A stretch of 54,559 bases of DNA from assembly GCA_001828935.1 (NCBI GenBank), contig MHZX01000104.1, positions 33,206 through 87,764 of the forward strand. The letters run 5' to 3'. Positions 43,836 to 54,559 of the stretch are shown here, piece by piece (position 1 is the stretch's first letter; each line of letters begins with the position of its first letter). A program made the position numbers and the translations under genes. The stretch is from Rhodocyclales bacterium RIFCSPLOWO2_02_FULL_63_24 (GTDB lineage Bacteria; Pseudomonadota; Gammaproteobacteria; Burkholderiales; Rhodocyclaceae). The notes beneath the pieces are model-generated. The model searched no databases and was not told where the DNA came from. It worked only from the letters and a program-made list of their open reading frames with translations.

Positions 43836-44399
43836 GTGAGCGCACACAACAACATCTATCTGGTGGGCATGCCCGGTGCGGGCAAGACAACGGTTGGTCG
43901 CAAGCTTGCCAAACGCCTGCAACGGTCGTTTGTAGACGCCGACCACGAGGTCGAGGCGCGTACCGGGGTCAGGATTCCGCTGATTTTCGACATCGAGGGC
44001 GAGCAGGGATTTCGCGATCGCGAGTCGAAAGTGATTTCCGAACTCGCCAACGAGTCCAATCTCGTCGTCGCAACCGGGGGCGGCGCCGTACTCCGTCCGG
44101 AGAATCGTGCGGCACTGGAGCGGGGAGGGATGGTGGTTTATATCCATGTGGCGCCGCGCCTGCTCTTCGAGCGGACCCGGCTCGACCCGAACCGGCCTTT
44201 GCTGCAGGTCGCCGATCCCATGAAGAAGATCGAGGAATTGTTCGCCCAACGCGATCCCCTTTACCGGGAGGTGGCCGACATCGTTGTCAACAGCGTCGGC
44301 GGCAGCATCAGCCATCTGGTCAAGCAAGTGGAAAACGCCGTTGCAGCGAAGGCCCATGCGGGCAATAGCGACCATACGCGTTGCGGCCACCACAGTTAA
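43836..44399 (+). CDS. aroK: Shikimate kinase
   Basis: Phosphorylates shikimate in aromatic amino acid synthesis; 187 residues. Walker [10 protein letters not shown] at 11-19, shikimate-binding Asp in [21 protein letters not shown] and the lid [10 protein letters not shown]. The GTG at 43836 gives [11 protein letters not shown], the family start; a TTG at 43815 would add seven atypical residues. It follows pilQ by 75 bases that contain a weak hairpin (GGGCCG at 43788, CGGCCC at 43802). Confidence 0.92.
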   Translation: MSAHNNIYLVGMPGAGKTTVGRKLAKRLQRSFVDADHEVEARTGVRIPLIFDIEGEQGFRDRESKVISELANESNLVVATGGGAVLRPENRAALERGGMVVYIHVAPRLLFERTRLDPNRPLLQVADPMKKIEELFAQRDPLYREVADIVVNSVGGSISHLVKQVENAVAAKAHAGNSDHTRCGHHS

Positions 44400-44416
44400 T
44401 GGGAGCCGGACAGCCA

Positions 44417-45511
44417 ATGCGGCGCTTGAACCTCGCCTTGGGGGAGCGTAGCTACCCGATCCTGATTGGCGGCGGCCTGCTGACCCGCGCTGACCTGATT
44501 CTCCCGTATCTGCGAGCCCCGCGCGTGGCGCTGGTCAGCAACGAAACCGTTGCCCCCTTGTATCTGAAAGGTCATGTCGAGGCGCTCGAGAAAGTCGGCA
44601 TTGGCGCGACGCCGATCATCCTCCCGGATGGCGAAGCCTACAAGAACTGGGAGTCGCTCAACCTGATTTACGATTCCCTGCTGGCCGAGCGCTGCGATCG
44701 GAGCACGACCATCGTTGCTCTTGGCGGCGGCGTCATCGGCGACTTGGCGGGATTCGCCGCCGCTACCTATCAGCGCGGCGTGCCTTTTATCCAGATTCCA
44801 ACCACGCTGTTGTCGCAAGTCGACTCCTCGGTGGGCGGCAAGACGGGCATCAATCATCCACGCGGCAAGAATATGATCGGCGCCTTCTGGCAGCCCAAGC
44901 TGGTGCTGGCGGATACCGATACCCTGAAGACGCTGCCGGACCGCGAACTGTCGTCCGGCATGGCGGAGGTCATCAAGTACGGGCTGATTCGCGATCTACC
45001 GTTTCTTGACTGGCTGGAAGCCAATATGGAAAGCCTCATGGCGCGAGACGGCGCCGCGCTGGCGTATGCCATCGAGCGTTCCTGCGCCAACAAGGCCGAG
45101 GTAGTCGCCGCAGACGAATACGAGACCGCCAGCGAGGGCGGACGGGCGCTGCTCAACCTCGGCCACACTTTCGGTCACGCCATCGAAACCGGTCTTGGTT
45201 ATGGCCAATGGTTGCACGGCGAAGCAGTCGCGGCGGGCACCATGATGGCCGTCGATCTTTCGCGCCGTCTCGGCTGGCTGACTGCCGCCGACCGGAACCG
45301 CGTCAGCGCATTGCTGCAACGCGCCGGTTTGCCGGTCAAAGGAGCGGACCTCGGCGCCGCCCGCTATCTCGACCTGATGTCTCACGACAAGAAGGTTGTC
45401 GCCGGCAGCCTGCGGCTGATCCTGCTCAAGTCGATGGGGAATGCCGTGACCTATGCCGATGCCCCGCGCGAGGAAATAATCGCGGCCATCGAATCCAGCA
45501 GTCGTGGGTGA
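44417..45511 (+). CDS. aroB: 3-dehydroquinate synthase
   Basis: Makes 3-dehydroquinate from DAHP, step two of the shikimate pathway, NAD- and metal-dependent; 364 residues. NAD-binding [38 protein letters not shown], and metal ligands Glu in [10 protein letters not shown], His in [11 protein letters not shown] and His in [12 protein letters not shown] at 44417 ([15 protein letters not shown]) is preferred. It lies 17 bases after aroK and overlaps dgt by eight bases. Confidence 0.95.
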   Translation: MRRLNLALGERSYPILIGGGLLTRADLILPYLRAPRVALVSNETVAPLYLKGHVEALEKVGIGATPIILPDGEAYKNWESLNLIYDSLLAERCDRSTTIVALGGGVIGDLAGFAAATYQRGVPFIQIPTTLLSQVDSSVGGKTGINHPRGKNMIGAFWQPKLVLADTDTLKTLPDRELSSGMAEVIKYGLIRDLPFLDWLEANMESLMARDGAALAYAIERSCANKAEVVAADEYETASEGGRALLNLGHTFGHAIETGLGYGQWLHGEAVAAGTMMAVDLSRRLGWLTAADRNRVSALLQRAGLPVKGADLGAARYLDLMSHDKKVVAGSLRLILLKSMGNAVTYADAPREEIIAAIESSSRG

Positions 45512-46628
45512 CCTGGCGCCGTACGCGGTTGACGACGGCAACAGTCGCGGACGTGCGGTCCCCGAGCCGCGCCCCAAGGCCAGGGGCGAGTTTCAGCGGG
45601 ACCGCGATCGGATTGTGCACTCCACGGCGTTTCGTCGTCTCGAATACAAGACCCAGGTTTTCGTCAACCACGAAGGCGACCTGTTTCGTACGCGACTGAC
45701 GCACAGCATCGAGGTCGCCCAGATCGCACGCTCGATCGCTCGCGCCCTGCACCTCAATGACGACCTGGTGGAAGCCATCGCACTGGCCCACGACCTCGGT
45801 CACACGCCGTTCGGGCACGCCGGCCAGGACGCCCTGAACGAGTGCATGCAGGCCCACGGAGGTTTTGAACACAATTTGCAAAGTCTGCGCATCGTCGATC
45901 GCCTGGAAGAGCGCTACGGTGCCTTCGATGGTCTGAATCTGATGTTCGAGACGCGCGAGGGCATCCTCAAGCATTGTTCGACGGCGCGGGCGCGCGATCT
46001 CGGTGAGCTTGGCCGGCGCTTTCTCGATGGCCGCCGCCCCTCGCTGGAAGCGCAAATCTGCAACCTGGCTGACGAGATCGCCTATAACAATCACGACGTC
46101 GACGACGGCCTGCGTTCCGGTCTGCTGACGCTGGAGCAACTGGAAGGAGTGAGCCTGTTTGCCCGCCATGCGGCAGAGGCGGACGCCGAATTCCCTCATA
46201 TGCCGGGGCGCCGTCGGGTGCATGAAACCATACGGCGGATGATCGATGCCTTGGTGACCGACTTGCTCGCCGAATCGGCGCGGCGTATATCCGATGCCGC
46301 GCCCAGAACACTGGACGACGTTCGCGCAGCGCCTGCGCTGATCGCCTTCACCGATACGATGCAGGCCGAAAACCGCTTGCTCAAGGGTTTCCTGCGCGAC
46401 CATCTCTACCAGCACTACCAGGTGCTGCGCATGACGAACAAGGCGCGTCGCATCATTCACGACCTGTTTGGCGCCTTTGTCGAAGATCCGCGCCTGCTGC
46501 CGCCCCAATATCTGGAGAAGGCGGCTACCGAGAGCGTTGCCCGTGCTGCTGCCGACTACATCGCCGGCATGACCGACCGCTACTCGGTGAAGGAGCATCG
46601 CCGCCTGTTCTCCGTCGGCGAACTATGA
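45504..46628 (+). CDS. dgt: Deoxyguanosinetriphosphate triphosphohydrolase-like protein
   Basis: An HD-domain dNTPase of 374 residues. HD residues: [13 protein letters not shown] and [15 protein letters not shown], then [29 protein letters not shown] and RTRLTHS are typical of the bacterial dGTPase-like family. It probably hydrolyses dNTPs to nucleoside and triphosphate, though substrate preference varies. Start is GTG at 45504 inside the aroB end. This aroK-aroB-dgt-gltB order is common in betaproteobacteria. Confidence 0.9.
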   Translation: MGDLAPYAVDDGNSRGRAVPEPRPKARGEFQRDRDRIVHSTAFRRLEYKTQVFVNHEGDLFRTRLTHSIEVAQIARSIARALHLNDDLVEAIALAHDLGHTPFGHAGQDALNECMQAHGGFEHNLQSLRIVDRLEERYGAFDGLNLMFETREGILKHCSTARARDLGELGRRFLDGRRPSLEAQICNLADEIAYNNHDVDDGLRSGLLTLEQLEGVSLFARHAAEADAEFPHMPGRRRVHETIRRMIDALVTDLLAESARRISDAAPRTLDDVRAAPALIAFTDTMQAENRLLKGFLRDHLYQHYQVLRMTNKARRIIHDLFGAFVEDPRLLPPQYLEKAATESVARAAADYIAGMTDRYSVKEHRRLFSVGEL

Positions 46629-46653
46629 AGCCCGGATGCTGCGTCGCAGCGTA

Positions 46654-46682
46654 TTGAATTCGATCGCTTTTGACGGTATATT
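46654..46682 (+). promoter_or_regulatory. Sigma70-type promoter of gltB
   Basis: TTGAAT (46654-46659) and TATATT (46677-46682) with exactly 17 bases between, starting 26 bases after the dgt stop. Predicted start near 46689 leaves a leader of about 89 bases. Confidence 0.6.
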
Positions 46683-46718
46683 TGCAAGTTCGTCCGCCGT
46701 GTTCGGCGGGCCATCCAA

Positions 46719-46749
46719 GGCCGGGGAGCGGCATCACCCCGGCTTTTTT
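46719..46749 (+). terminator. Intrinsic terminator in the gltB leader (possible attenuator)
   Basis: GCCGGGG (46720-46726) pairs with CCCCGGC (46737-46743) and is followed at once by six T (46744-46749). It is a textbook terminator placed after the gltB promoter and 28 bases before the ATG. An upstream hairpin (CCGCCG 46694-46699, CGGCGG 46704-46709) and an alternative CCGGC/GCCGG pairing across the T-tract (46739-46754) could compete with it. Confidence 0.65.
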
Positions 46750-46777
46750 GCCGGCCGCATTTCCGAGGAAAGACAAG

Positions 46778-49700
46778 ATGGTCCTCCCCCAGCGCCAGGG
46801 TCTCTACGACCCGGCCAATGAGCATGACGCCTGTGGCGTCGGTTTCGTTGCGCACATCAAGAACCAGAAGAGCCACGCCATTATCGAGCAGGGGCTGCTG
46901 ATTCTGGAAAATCTGGAACATCGTGGCGCCACGGGCTACGATCCGCTGCTGGGAGACGGTGCGGGCATTCTGATCCAGGTTCCCGACGCGTTCTTCCGCG
47001 CGGACATGGCCCAGCAGGGCGTGACCCTGCCGCCGTCCGGCAAGTATGGCGTAGGCATGGTATTCCTGCCGCGCGGGGACGCCAGCCGGCGCGCCTGCGA
47101 GGCGGTGATCGAGCGCGCCATCCGCTACGAAGGTCAGGTGCTGCTGGGCTGGCGCGATGTGCCGGTGGACAACGCCGGCCTGGCCCAGGCCGCCAAGGAC
47201 ATCGAACCCGTGGTGCGCCAGGTGTTCATCGGCGCCGGCAGCGGCATCGACGACGCGGATGCGCTGGAGCGCAAGCTCTACATCCTGCGCAAGGCCGTCG
47301 GCCACACCATCCAGGCGCTCAAGTTGCCCGATGCCAAGATGTTCTACGTGCCGTCGATGTCGTGCCGCACGGTGGTATACAAGGGCATGCTGCTGGCCAA
47401 CCAGGTCGGTACCTATTATCGCGACCTGCAGGACAAGCGCGTGGTTTCGGCTTTGGCCCTGGCGCACCAGCGCTTTTCCACCAACACCTTCCCCACCTGG
47501 GACTTGGCGCATCCCTTCCGCATGATCGCGCACAACGGCGAGATCAACGCGCTGCGCGGCAACGTCAATTGGATGCGCGCGCGCGAACATGGCATCTCGT
47601 CGCCGGTACTGGGCGAAGACCTGGAAAAGGTCTGGCCCCTGATTTATGACGGCCAGTCCGATTCCGCCTCCTTCGACAATGCTCTTGAATTGCTGGTGAT
47701 GGGCGGCTACAGCCTGGCGCACGCCATGATGATGCTGATTCCCGAGGCCTGGGCCGGCAATCCATTGATGGATGAAGAACGGCGCGCCTTCTACGAGTAT
47801 CACATGGCGCTGATGGAGCCCTGGGACGGCCCTGCCGCCGTGGCCTTCACCGACGGCCGCCAGATCGGCGCCACCCTAGACCGCAACGGCCTGCGTCCGG
47901 CGCGCTATCTGATCACCGACGACGACCTGGTGGTGATGTCCTCCGAGATCGGCGTGCTGCCGATTGCGCAGGAGCGGATTGTCAAGAAGTGGCGTCTGCA
48001 GCCGGGCAAGATGTTCCTGATCGATCTCGAACAGGGGCGGATCATCGACGACGCGGAACTCAAGCAGACCATGTCCACGGCCAAGCCCTATCGGAAGTGG
48101 ATCGAGCAGTCGCGCCACTTTGTGGACGAGATGCCCGAGGTGAAGTCGCACGAAAAGATGATTGGACCGCTGCTCAAAGTGCAGCAGGCGTTCGGCTACA
48201 CGCAGGAAGACTTCAAGTTCATTCTGGAGCCGATGGCCACCCAGGGCGAAGAGGCAACTGGCGCCATGGGCAACGACAGCCCGCTGCCGGTGTTGTCGGA
48301 CAGGGCCAAGCCGCTGTTCAACTATTTCAAGCAGCTGTTTGCCCAGGTGACGAATCCGCCGATCGATCCGATCCGCGAAGAGATCGTCATGTCGCTGATT
48401 TCGCTGGTCAGCCCCAACCCCAACTTGTTGGGGGTGGATGAGACCAAGCCGACGCCGCGGCTCGAAGTGCATCAGCCGATCCTCTCGGTGGCCGACATGG
48501 CCAAGCTGAAGAAAATTGACGACCTGACGCGGGGCACCTTCCGCCCCATCGTGGTCGCTATCACGACGCCTGCGGTGGAAGGTTCGGCGGGCCTGAGCCG
48601 TTCGCTCTATCAAGTCTGCACCCGCGTCGAACAGGCCGTTGCGTCGGGCTACAACGTCGTCATACTGTCCGATCGCGGCGTGAACCGCGAGGACGCGCCG
48701 ATTCCTGCGCTGCTGGCTTGCTCCGCGGTGCATCAGCACCTGGTGAAGATCGGCTTGCGCACCTCCTGCGGCCTGGTGGTCGAAACCGGTGCGGCGCGCG
48801 AGGTACACCACTTTGCCCTGCTCGCCGGTTACGGCGCCCAGGCCATCCACCCCTGGCTCGCGTTCGAGAGCATCGCCGCCATCGCTGGACAATTGCCGAA
48901 CAAGCCGACCGCCTACCAGGCGCAGAAAAACTACATCAAGGCGCTCAACAAGGGGCTGATGAAGGTGATGTCCAAGATGGGCATCTCCACCTATCAGTCT
49001 TACTGCGGTGCGCAGATTTTCGAGGCGATAGGCCTTTCTTCGGATCTGATCAATCGCTACTTCGCCGGCACGCCGAGCAAGGTCGAAGGCATCGGCCTGA
49101 AGGAAGTGGCCGAAGAGGCGCTGCGCACCCATAGCGATGCCTACAGCGACAATCCGGTGCTCGCCAACATGCTCGACTGCGGCGGCGAATATGCCTTCCG
49201 CGTGCGCGGCGAAGCGCACATGTGGACGCCGGATGTCATCGCCAAGCTGCAGCATGCGACGCGCTCGGGCAAGACCGAGACCTACAAGGAATACGCCAAG
49301 CTGATCAACGACCAGGGCAAGCGCCATATGACCCTGCGCGGCCTGTTCGAGATTCGGCCAGCCGGTCCGGCAATCGCCCTCGACGAAGTCGAGCCGGCCA
49401 AGGAAATCGTCAAGCGCTTCGCCACCGGCGCCATGTCGCTGGGCAGCATCTCGACCGAGGCCCACACCACGCTGGCGATCGCCATGAACCGCATCGGCGG
49501 CAAGTCGAACACCGGTGAGGGCGGCGAAGACCGCATGCGCTACAAACCGGTGGCGGCGGCCACCACGCTGGCTGGCGTGATCGGCAAGAGCCGCATCGCG
49601 CGCGACATCGCGTTGCAGGCCGGCGACAGCCTGCGCTCGGCGATCAAGCAGGTGGCATCCGGCCGCTTCGGCGTCACGGCGGAATACCTGGCCAATGCCG

Positions 49701-51406
49701 ACCAGTTGCAGATCAAGATGGCCCAGGGCGCCAAGCCCGGGGAGGGCGGTCAGTTGCCCGGCCACAAGGTGTCCGAATACATCGGCTTCCTGCGTCACTC
49801 GGTGCCGGGCGTGCAACTCATTTCGCCGCCGCCGCACCACGACATCTACTCGATCGAGGATCTGGCGCAACTGATCCACGACCTGAAGAACTCCAATCCG
49901 CAGGCCAGCGTATCGGTCAAGCTGGTCTCCGAAATCGGTGTCGGCACAGTGGCCGCCGGCGTGGTCAAGGCCAAGGCCGACCATGTGGTGATTGCCGGCC
50001 ATGACGGCGGCACCGGCGCCTCGCCGATATCCTCCATCAAGCATGCCGGCACGCCCTGGGAACTGGGTCTTGCCGAAACGCAGCAGACCCTGGTGCTCAA
50101 CCGCCTGCGCGGTCGCGTCCGGGTCCAGGCCGACGGCCAGATGAAGACCGGCCGCGACGTGGTGATCGGCGCCCTGCTCGGCGCCGACGAGTTCGGTTTC
50201 GCCACCGCACCGCTGGTGGTCGAAGGCTGCGTCATGATGCGCAAATGCCATCTCAATACCTGTCCGGTCGGTGTCGCGACGCAAGACCCGGTGTTGCGTG
50301 CGCGCTTCTCCGGCCAGCCCGAGCACGTCGTCAATTATTTCTTCTTCGTCGCCGAGGAAGTGCGCGAGTACATGGCGCAGATCGGCATTCGCAAGTTCGA
50401 CGAGCTGATCGGCCGCTCCGACCTGCTCGACATGAAGAAGGGCGTCGACCACTGGAAGGCCAGGGGCCTCGACTTTTCGCGGATTTTCTACCGGCAGCCG
50501 ACGCTGCCCGGCGTTGCCTGCTGTCACAGCGAAGCCCAGGATCATGGCTTGTCCCGCGCCCTTGACCACAGCCTGATCGCCAAGGCCATGCCGGCACTGG
50601 AACATGGCGAAAAAGTCGTGATCGAATCCGCGATTCGGAACCAGAACCGCACGGTCGGCACCCTGCTGTCGTACGAAGTGGCCAGGCGCAAGGGACATGC
50701 GGGCTTGGCAGACGACACCATCACCATAAAGTTCACCGGCACCGCCGGGCAGAGCTTCGGCGCCTTCCTCGCGCGCGGCATTACCCTCGACCTGACCGGC
50801 GAAGCCAACGACTACGTCGGCAAGGGGCTTTCCGGCGGCCGTATCGTCGTGCGCCCGCCCGAGGCATTCCGCGGCCAACCCCACGAGAACATCATTGTCG
50901 GCAACACGGTGCTCTACGGCGCCATCGACGGCGAGGTGTACTTCCGCGGCGTCGCCGGCGAACGCTTCGGCGTGCGCAACTCGGGCGCCACGGCAGTGGT
51001 GGAAGGCACCGGGGATCACGGCTGCGAATACATGACCGGCGGCACGGTAGCCGTGCTCGGCCTCACCGGGCGCAACTTTGCGGCCGGCATGTCGGGCGGC
51101 ATCGCCTATGTCTATGACGAGGACGGCCTGTTTGCGCAGCGCTGCAACCTGGCCATGGTCGCACTCGAGAAAGTGCTGCCGGATGCGGAACAGCCCGACG
51201 ACGGCATGCGCCATCGCAACCAGACCGATGAGGCGCAGCTCAAGCGCATGATCGAGCGACATGCCCGGCTGTCCGGCAGCGCGCGCGCCAAGGCCTTGCT
51301 TGCCGATTGGCCCAAGGCCCGCGGAAAATTTCTCAAGGTGTTCCCACACGAGTATCGCCGCGCCCTGAAAGAGCTGGCGGCAACGCAACTGAAGGAAGCA
51401 GCATGA
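46778..51406 (+). CDS. gltB: Glutamate synthase (NADPH) large subunit
   Basis: A 1542-residue glutamate synthase alpha subunit; transfers glutamine amide nitrogen to 2-oxoglutarate. After a propeptide of 18 residues, Cys19 (HDACGVGF) is the amidotransferase nucleophile. The FMN domain follows with [28 protein letters not shown] and [20 protein letters not shown]. The 3Fe-4S cysteines are in [15 protein letters not shown]. The C-terminal beta-helix ends in [14 protein letters not shown] at 46778 is supported by GAGGAAAG and the [20 protein letters not shown] start. Expression is probably controlled by the leader terminator upstream. Confidence 0.96.
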   Translation: MVLPQRQGLYDPANEHDACGVGFVAHIKNQKSHAIIEQGLLILENLEHRGATGYDPLLGDGAGILIQVPDAFFRADMAQQGVTLPPSGKYGVGMVFLPRGDASRRACEAVIERAIRYEGQVLLGWRDVPVDNAGLAQAAKDIEPVVRQVFIGAGSGIDDADALERKLYILRKAVGHTIQALKLPDAKMFYVPSMSCRTVVYKGMLLANQVGTYYRDLQDKRVVSALALAHQRFSTNTFPTWDLAHPFRMIAHNGEINALRGNVNWMRAREHGISSPVLGEDLEKVWPLIYDGQSDSASFDNALELLVMGGYSLAHAMMMLIPEAWAGNPLMDEERRAFYEYHMALMEPWDGPAAVAFTDGRQIGATLDRNGLRPARYLITDDDLVVMSSEIGVLPIAQERIVKKWRLQPGKMFLIDLEQGRIIDDAELKQTMSTAKPYRKWIEQSRHFVDEMPEVKSHEKMIGPLLKVQQAFGYTQEDFKFILEPMATQGEEATGAMGNDSPLPVLSDRAKPLFNYFKQLFAQVTNPPIDPIREEIVMSLISLVSPNPNLLGVDETKPTPRLEVHQPILSVADMAKLKKIDDLTRGTFRPIVVAITTPAVEGSAGLSRSLYQVCTRVEQAVASGYNVVILSDRGVNREDAPIPALLACSAVHQHLVKIGLRTSCGLVVETGAAREVHHFALLAGYGAQAIHPWLAFESIAAIAGQLPNKPTAYQAQKNYIKALNKGLMKVMSKMGISTYQSYCGAQIFEAIGLSSDLINRYFAGTPSKVEGIGLKEVAEEALRTHSDAYSDNPVLANMLDCGGEYAFRVRGEAHMWTPDVIAKLQHATRSGKTETYKEYAKLINDQGKRHMTLRGLFEIRPAGPAIALDEVEPAKEIVKRFATGAMSLGSISTEAHTTLAIAMNRIGGKSNTGEGGEDRMRYKPVAAATTLAGVIGKSRIARDIALQAGDSLRSAIKQVASGRFGVTAEYLANADQLQIKMAQGAKPGEGGQLPGHKVSEYIGFLRHSVPGVQLISPPPHHDIYSIEDLAQLIHDLKNSNPQASVSVKLVSEIGVGTVAAGVVKAKADHVVIAGHDGGTGASPISSIKHAGTPWELGLAETQQTLVLNRLRGRVRVQADGQMKTGRDVVIGALLGADEFGFATAPLVVEGCVMMRKCHLNTCPVGVATQDPVLRARFSGQPEHVVNYFFFVAEEVREYMAQIGIRKFDELIGRSDLLDMKKGVDHWKARGLDFSRIFYRQPTLPGVACCHSEAQDHGLSRALDHSLIAKAMPALEHGEKVVIESAIRNQNRTVGTLLSYEVARRKGHAGLADDTITIKFTGTAGQSFGAFLARGITLDLTGEANDYVGKGLSGGRIVVRPPEAFRGQPHENIIVGNTVLYGAIDGEVYFRGVAGERFGVRNSGATAVVEGTGDHGCEYMTGGTVAVLGLTGRNFAAGMSGGIAYVYDEDGLFAQRCNLAMVALEKVLPDAEQPDDGMRHRNQTDEAQLKRMIERHARLSGSARAKALLADWPKARGKFLKVFPHEYRRALKELAATQLKEAA

Positions 51407-51410
51407 ACCA

Positions 51411-51530
51411 GGCCTTCCCCCCAGCCCCCTCCCCGTGGGAGGGGATGACTGAAGTTCTGTCGCCGCGCGTTGCGCGCCGACTTCCGTGCAATGACTTGCT
51501 GCTCCCTTGGGGCGGCCCTGCGGAGGCAGC
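51411..51530 (+). repeat. Copy B of a possible dispersed intergenic repeat (gltB-gltD spacer)
   Basis: The spacer holds a CCCTCCCC/GGGAGGGG hairpin, a GCGCGTTGCGCGC palindrome and a terminal CCCTTGGGGCGGCCCTGCGG, resembling copy A at 8403-8500. Its end supplies CGGAGG, the ribosome site of gltD. The stretch also has an open frame in which it could be mistaken for coding sequence. Confidence 0.45.
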
Positions 51531-51533
51531 GTA

Positions 51534-53012
51534 ATGGGCAAGCCCACCGGATTCCTAGAGTTTCAGCGCATTTCCGAGTGCTATGAAAAGGCGGAGACCC
51601 GCGTCCGCCATTATCACGAATTCATTCCGCATTTGACCGACGACCAGGCGAAAATTCAGGGCGCGCGCTGCATGGATTGCGGCATTCCGTTCTGCAACAA
51701 CGGCTGCCCGGTGAACAACCTGATTCCGGACTGGAACGACCTGGTCTATAAGGGCAATTGGCGCGAGGCGATCGAAACCCTGCACTCGACCAACAACTTT
51801 CCGGAATTCACCAGCCGCATCTGCCCGGCGCCCTGCGAGGCGGCCTGCACGCTGAACATCCCGCAGACCCCGGTCGGCATCAAATCGATCGAACGCGCGA
51901 TCATCGACAAGGCCGGCGAAAACGGCTGGGTGGTGCCGCAACCGGCAGCGAAGAAGACCGGCAAAAAGATCGCCATCGTCGGCTCCGGTCCCGCCGGTCT
52001 GGCGGCGGCGCAACAACTGGCGCGCGTCGGCCACGCCGTGACGGTGTTCGAAAAGAACGACCGCATCGGCGGCCTGCTGCGCTACGGGATTCCCGATTTC
52101 AAGCTGGACAAGCGGCTGATCGACTGGCGCATGGCGCAGATGAAGGCCGAAGGCGTCAAGTTCGTCACCGGCACCATGGTGACCGCCGCGGCCTTGCCCG
52201 CCGGCATCGTCAACGACGCAAAGAAGACGGTTGGCGCCGAGCAGTTGCAGCAGGATTTCGACGCCGTGGTGCTGGCCGGCGGCGCCGAGCACCCGCGCGA
52301 CTTGCCGGTTCCCGGGCGCGAACTCGCCGGCGTGCATTTCGCGCTGGAATTCCTCATCCCGCAGAACAAGGAAGTCTCGGGCGGCGGCAAGAACCCGATC
52401 AACGTCAGCGGCAAGCATGTTGTTGTCATCGGTGGCGGCGATACTGGTTCGGACTGCGTCGGCACCTCCAATCGGCACGGCGCGGCCAGCATTACCCAGA
52501 TCGAGCTGCTGCCGCGTCCGCCGGAACAGGAAAACGGTCCGCTGACCTGGCCCTACTGGCCGCTGCGCATGCGGACTTCGTCCTCGCATGACGAAGGCTG
52601 CGCGCGCGACTGGTCGATCGGCACCAAGGCCTTCGTCGGCCACCAGGATGGTCCAAATCGCGGCCGCCTCAAGGCCATCAAGGCGGTGCGCCTGGCTTGG
52701 GATGGCGGCAAGATGAGCGAAGTGCTCGGCTCCGAATTCGAGATTCCGGCCGACTTCGTGTTCCTCGCCATGGGCTTCGTCAGCCCGGTGCGCGGCGTGC
52801 TCGATGCCTTCGGCGTGGCCAAGGACGGTCGCGGCAATGCCAATGCTGCGACCGAAGGTGCGCAGGCCTACAGCACCAACGTGTCCGGCGTGTTCGCCGC
52901 CGGCGACATGCGGCGCGGCCAGTCGCTGGTGGTCTGGGCGATCCGCGAAGGCCGCCAATGTGCGCGCACGGTCGATCAGTTCCTGATGGGTTCCACCACC
53001 TTGCCCAGGTAG
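51534..53012 (+). CDS. gltD: Glutamate synthase small subunit
   Basis: The NADPH-oxidising beta subunit, 492 residues. Two N-terminal [4Fe-4S] cysteine groups ([14 protein letters not shown] and CPAPCEAAC), FAD-binding [19 protein letters not shown]-binding GGGDTGSDC, and the final [17 protein letters not shown] are all intact. It passes electrons to GltB. ATG at 51534 is preceded by GGAGG from the repeat-like spacer; an upstream ATG at 51507 would add nine residues from the spacer and is rejected. Confidence 0.95.
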   Translation: MGKPTGFLEFQRISECYEKAETRVRHYHEFIPHLTDDQAKIQGARCMDCGIPFCNNGCPVNNLIPDWNDLVYKGNWREAIETLHSTNNFPEFTSRICPAPCEAACTLNIPQTPVGIKSIERAIIDKAGENGWVVPQPAAKKTGKKIAIVGSGPAGLAAAQQLARVGHAVTVFEKNDRIGGLLRYGIPDFKLDKRLIDWRMAQMKAEGVKFVTGTMVTAAALPAGIVNDAKKTVGAEQLQQDFDAVVLAGGAEHPRDLPVPGRELAGVHFALEFLIPQNKEVSGGGKNPINVSGKHVVVIGGGDTGSDCVGTSNRHGAASITQIELLPRPPEQENGPLTWPYWPLRMRTSSSHDEGCARDWSIGTKAFVGHQDGPNRGRLKAIKAVRLAWDGGKMSEVLGSEFEIPADFVFLAMGFVSPVRGVLDAFGVAKDGRGNANAATEGAQAYSTNVSGVFAAGDMRRGQSLVVWAIREGRQCARTVDQFLMGSTTLPR

Positions 53013-53018
53013 TCTGCG

Positions 53019-54434
53019 TTGAACGTCGTCATCCTCGCCGCGGGGCAGGGCAAGCGCATGCGCTCCGACCTGCCCAAGGTGCTGCATCCGTTGGCGGGGA
53101 AGCCTCTGCTGGGACATGTGATCGATACGGCGCGCGAACTCGGCGCCAGCCGTATTTGCGTGGTGTACGGCCATGGCGGCGAGCAGGTGCGCGAGGCCCT
53201 TTCCGCGCCGGATCTGAGTTGGGCCCGGCAGGAACCCCAGCTCGGCACCGGCCATGCGGTAGTGCAGGCAATGCCGGTATTTGCCGCCATTGCCTGCCCG
53301 CGAAGCGGCATTCCAGGCACGCAGAGCGCGTCAGCGCCGACCCTGGTGCTTTACGGCGACGTGCCGCTGATTCGCGCCTCGACCTTGCGGCGCCTGATCA
53401 AGGCTGCAGGCAGCGACAAGCTGGCCTTGCTCACCGCACATGTCGACAATCCGCAGGGCTATGGCCGCATCGTCAGAAGCGAAGGCCTGGTCACCCGCAT
53501 CGTCGAGGAAAAGGATGCCGACGATGCCGAGCAGGCGATCCGCGAAATCAACACCGGCATCCTCGTCGCGCCCACCGCGGCGCTGGCGCGCTGGTTGCCG
53601 GCGCTGGGCAACCGCAACGCGCAGGGCGAGTACTACCTGACCGACATCGTCGCCCTGGCCGTCGCCGAGGGCATGCCGGTAGTGACGGCGCACCCCGATG
53701 CCGCGTGGGAAACCGAAGGCGTCAACAGCAAGCTGCAACTCGCGGCGCTGGAGCGCGTGCATCAGCGCAATGTCGCCGAGGCCCTGATGGAAGCCGGCGT
53801 CACGCTGAGCGACCCGACGCGCATCGACGTGCGCGGCGAACTGGTGTGCGGTCGCGATGTCGATATTGACGTCAATTGCATATTCGAAGGCCGTGTCGAG
53901 CTGGCCGACAAGGTCGCCATCGGCGCCAATTGTGTGCTGAAGAATTGCCGCATCGGCAGCGGCACGCGTATCGCGCCGTTCTGTCATATCGAGGACGCGG
54001 TGGTCGGACCCGAAGGTGTTATCGGCCCCTACGCCAGGTTGCGCCCCGGCGCTGAACTCGGCCGTGAAGTGCATGTCGGCAATTTCGTCGAAGTGAAGAA
54101 TTCATCCATCGCCGACTACTCCAAGGCCAATCATCTCGCCTATCTGGGCGATGCCACGATAGGCAGTCGGGTCAACATCGGTGCCGGCACCATTACCTGC
54201 AACTACGACGGCGCCAACAAGTTCCGCACCGTGATCGAGGATGACGCCTTCATCGGCTCGGACACCCAGCTGGTGGCGCCGGTCACCGTCGGCCGCGGCG
54301 CCACGCTGGGCGCGGGCACCACGCTGACCCGCGATGCCCCGCCCGATCAGTTGACGGTTTCGCGCGCCAAGCAGATGTCGGTTCCCGGCTGGAAACGGCC
54401 GGCAAAGAACTCAAACCCGAAGAAAAAGGACTGA
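53019..54434 (+). CDS. glmU: Bifunctional UDP-GlcNAc pyrophosphorylase/glucosamine-1-P acetyltransferase
   Basis: A 471-residue enzyme that makes UDP-GlcNAc. N-terminal uridyltransferase: [30 protein letters not shown] and YGDVPL. C-terminal left-handed beta helix: [39 protein letters not shown]. Start is TTG at 53019, seven bases after gltD. Between [10 protein letters not shown] and [11 protein letters not shown] it has an extra loop ([16 protein letters not shown], about residues 91-106), absent from typical relatives and sharing DNA with an insert in hslU. Confidence 0.94.
   Translation: MNVVILAAGQGKRMRSDLPKVLHPLAGKPLLGHVIDTARELGASRICVVYGHGGEQVREALSAPDLSWARQEPQLGTGHAVVQAMPVFAAIACPRSGIPGTQSASAPTLVLYGDVPLIRASTLRRLIKAAGSDKLALLTAHVDNPQGYGRIVRSEGLVTRIVEEKDADDAEQAIREINTGILVAPTAALARWLPALGNRNAQGEYYLTDIVALAVAEGMPVVTAHPDAAWETEGVNSKLQLAALERVHQRNVAEALMEAGVTLSDPTRIDVRGELVCGRDVDIDVNCIFEGRVELADKVAIGANCVLKNCRIGSGTRIAPFCHIEDAVVGPEGVIGPYARLRPGAELGREVHVGNFVEVKNSSIADYSKANHLAYLGDATIGSRVNIGAGTITCNYDGANKFRTVIEDDAFIGSDTQLVAPVTVGRGATLGAGTTLTRDAPPDQLTVSRAKQMSVPGWKRPAKNSNPKKKD
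53300..53339 (+). repeat. Short in-frame repeat-like insertion inside glmU
   Basis: Encodes the loop [13 protein letters not shown]. The 11-mer ACGCAGAGCGC (53319-53329) is identical to 24389-24399 in hslU, with partial agreement on both sides. Confidence 0.35.
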
Positions 54435-54437
54435 GCC

Positions 54438-54559
54438 ATGTGTGGCATCGTCGCCGCCGTTGCCGCGCGCAACATTGTCCCGGTGCTGATCGAAGGCCTG
54501 ACCAAGCTGGAATATCGCGGCTACGACTCGGCGGGTCTGGCGCTGCTCAATCCGACCCT
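54438..54559 (+). CDS. glmS: Glucosamine-6-phosphate synthase, N-terminal fragment
   Basis: The first 40 codons ([20 protein letters not shown], then [15 protein letters not shown]) of the isomerising glutamine-fructose-6-phosphate aminotransferase, cut by the window edge. Cys2 is the glutaminase nucleophile exposed after Met removal, and EYRGYDSAG is invariant. It lies four bases after glmU, so the two UDP-GlcNAc genes form one transcript. Confidence 0.93.
   Translation, partial: MCGIVAAVAARNIVPVLIEGLTKLEYRGYDSAGLALLNPT

Noticed and set aside
46670..46777. Extended upstream start for gltB
   Set aside because: It would run through the promoter and terminator and move Cys19 far from the N-terminus; the ATG at 46778 has a good ribosome site.
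51307..51534. Short open frame across the gltB-gltD spacer
   Set aside because: It lies within gltB and the repeat-like spacer and is composed of repeat-type codons ([16 protein letters not shown]); not a gene.
47876..51547. A very long open frame opposite gltB (over 1200 codons)
   Set aside because: Antisense frame produced by GC-rich codon bias; Arg/His/Gln-rich, no domain, while the plus strand has every GltB motif.
1..54559. tRNA, rRNA, CRISPR array, integrase or IS element
   Set aside because: Read for CCA-ended cloverleafs, DDE-type transposase motifs and regular direct repeats; none were convincing, although small elements could be missed by eye.

Overview
The window is a GC-rich, densely packed bacterial chromosome segment. 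Gene content and order point to a betaproteobacterium, probably Rhodocyclales or a close relative: lptM-lysA opposite cyaY, mrcA opposite pilMNOPQ, then aroK-aroB-dgt-gltB-gltD. This placement is inferred from family resemblance and synteny; no search was run. No rRNA, tRNA, CRISPR array or recognisable insertion sequence was seen, and no gap without a gene is longer than about 190 bases.

Left part (1-13.2 kb): the 5' end of a minus-strand membrane protein, then uvrD with a PcaD-like hydrolase and an atypical SDR protein. A cytochrome c, rapZ, a NusG-domain-II/Gx-transporter/LON-domain set, mutY and purT follow. Next are a flavin reductase, an EamA exporter, a strongly fluoroacetate-dehalogenase-like hydrolase and an AEC transporter.

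Middle (13.2-25.3 kb): a DUF2145/secreted caspase-WD40 pair, a small hypothetical protein, a LysR regulator and rlmI. A metal-uptake set (DUF2946-like protein, porin, binding protein, permease) has no ATPase gene. A double-STAS protein and hslVU close this part.

Accessory segment (25.4-34.2 kb): a SIR2-STAND NTPase gene of antiphage type, whose reading frame continues 39 codons past a TGA. It is followed by a winged-helix-nucleotidyltransferase/HEPN pair (MNT-HEPN toxin-antitoxin type) with its own promoter overlapped by a near-palindromic operator, then a second AEC transporter. A decaying RND efflux pair follows: the adaptor carries an amber stop and the permease lacks about 110 residues. 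The RND genes are translationally coupled to lysA.

Right part (34.2-54.6 kb): lysA, lptM, cyaY, mrcA, pilMNOPQ (type IV pilus inner-membrane alignment complex and secretin), aroK, aroB, dgt, gltBD, glmU and the start of glmS. gltB has a well-formed promoter followed by an intrinsic terminator inside its leader, which suggests attenuation. Two housekeeping proteins, HslU and GlmU, carry insertions that share related DNA, and two intergenic spots carry a possible dispersed repeat.
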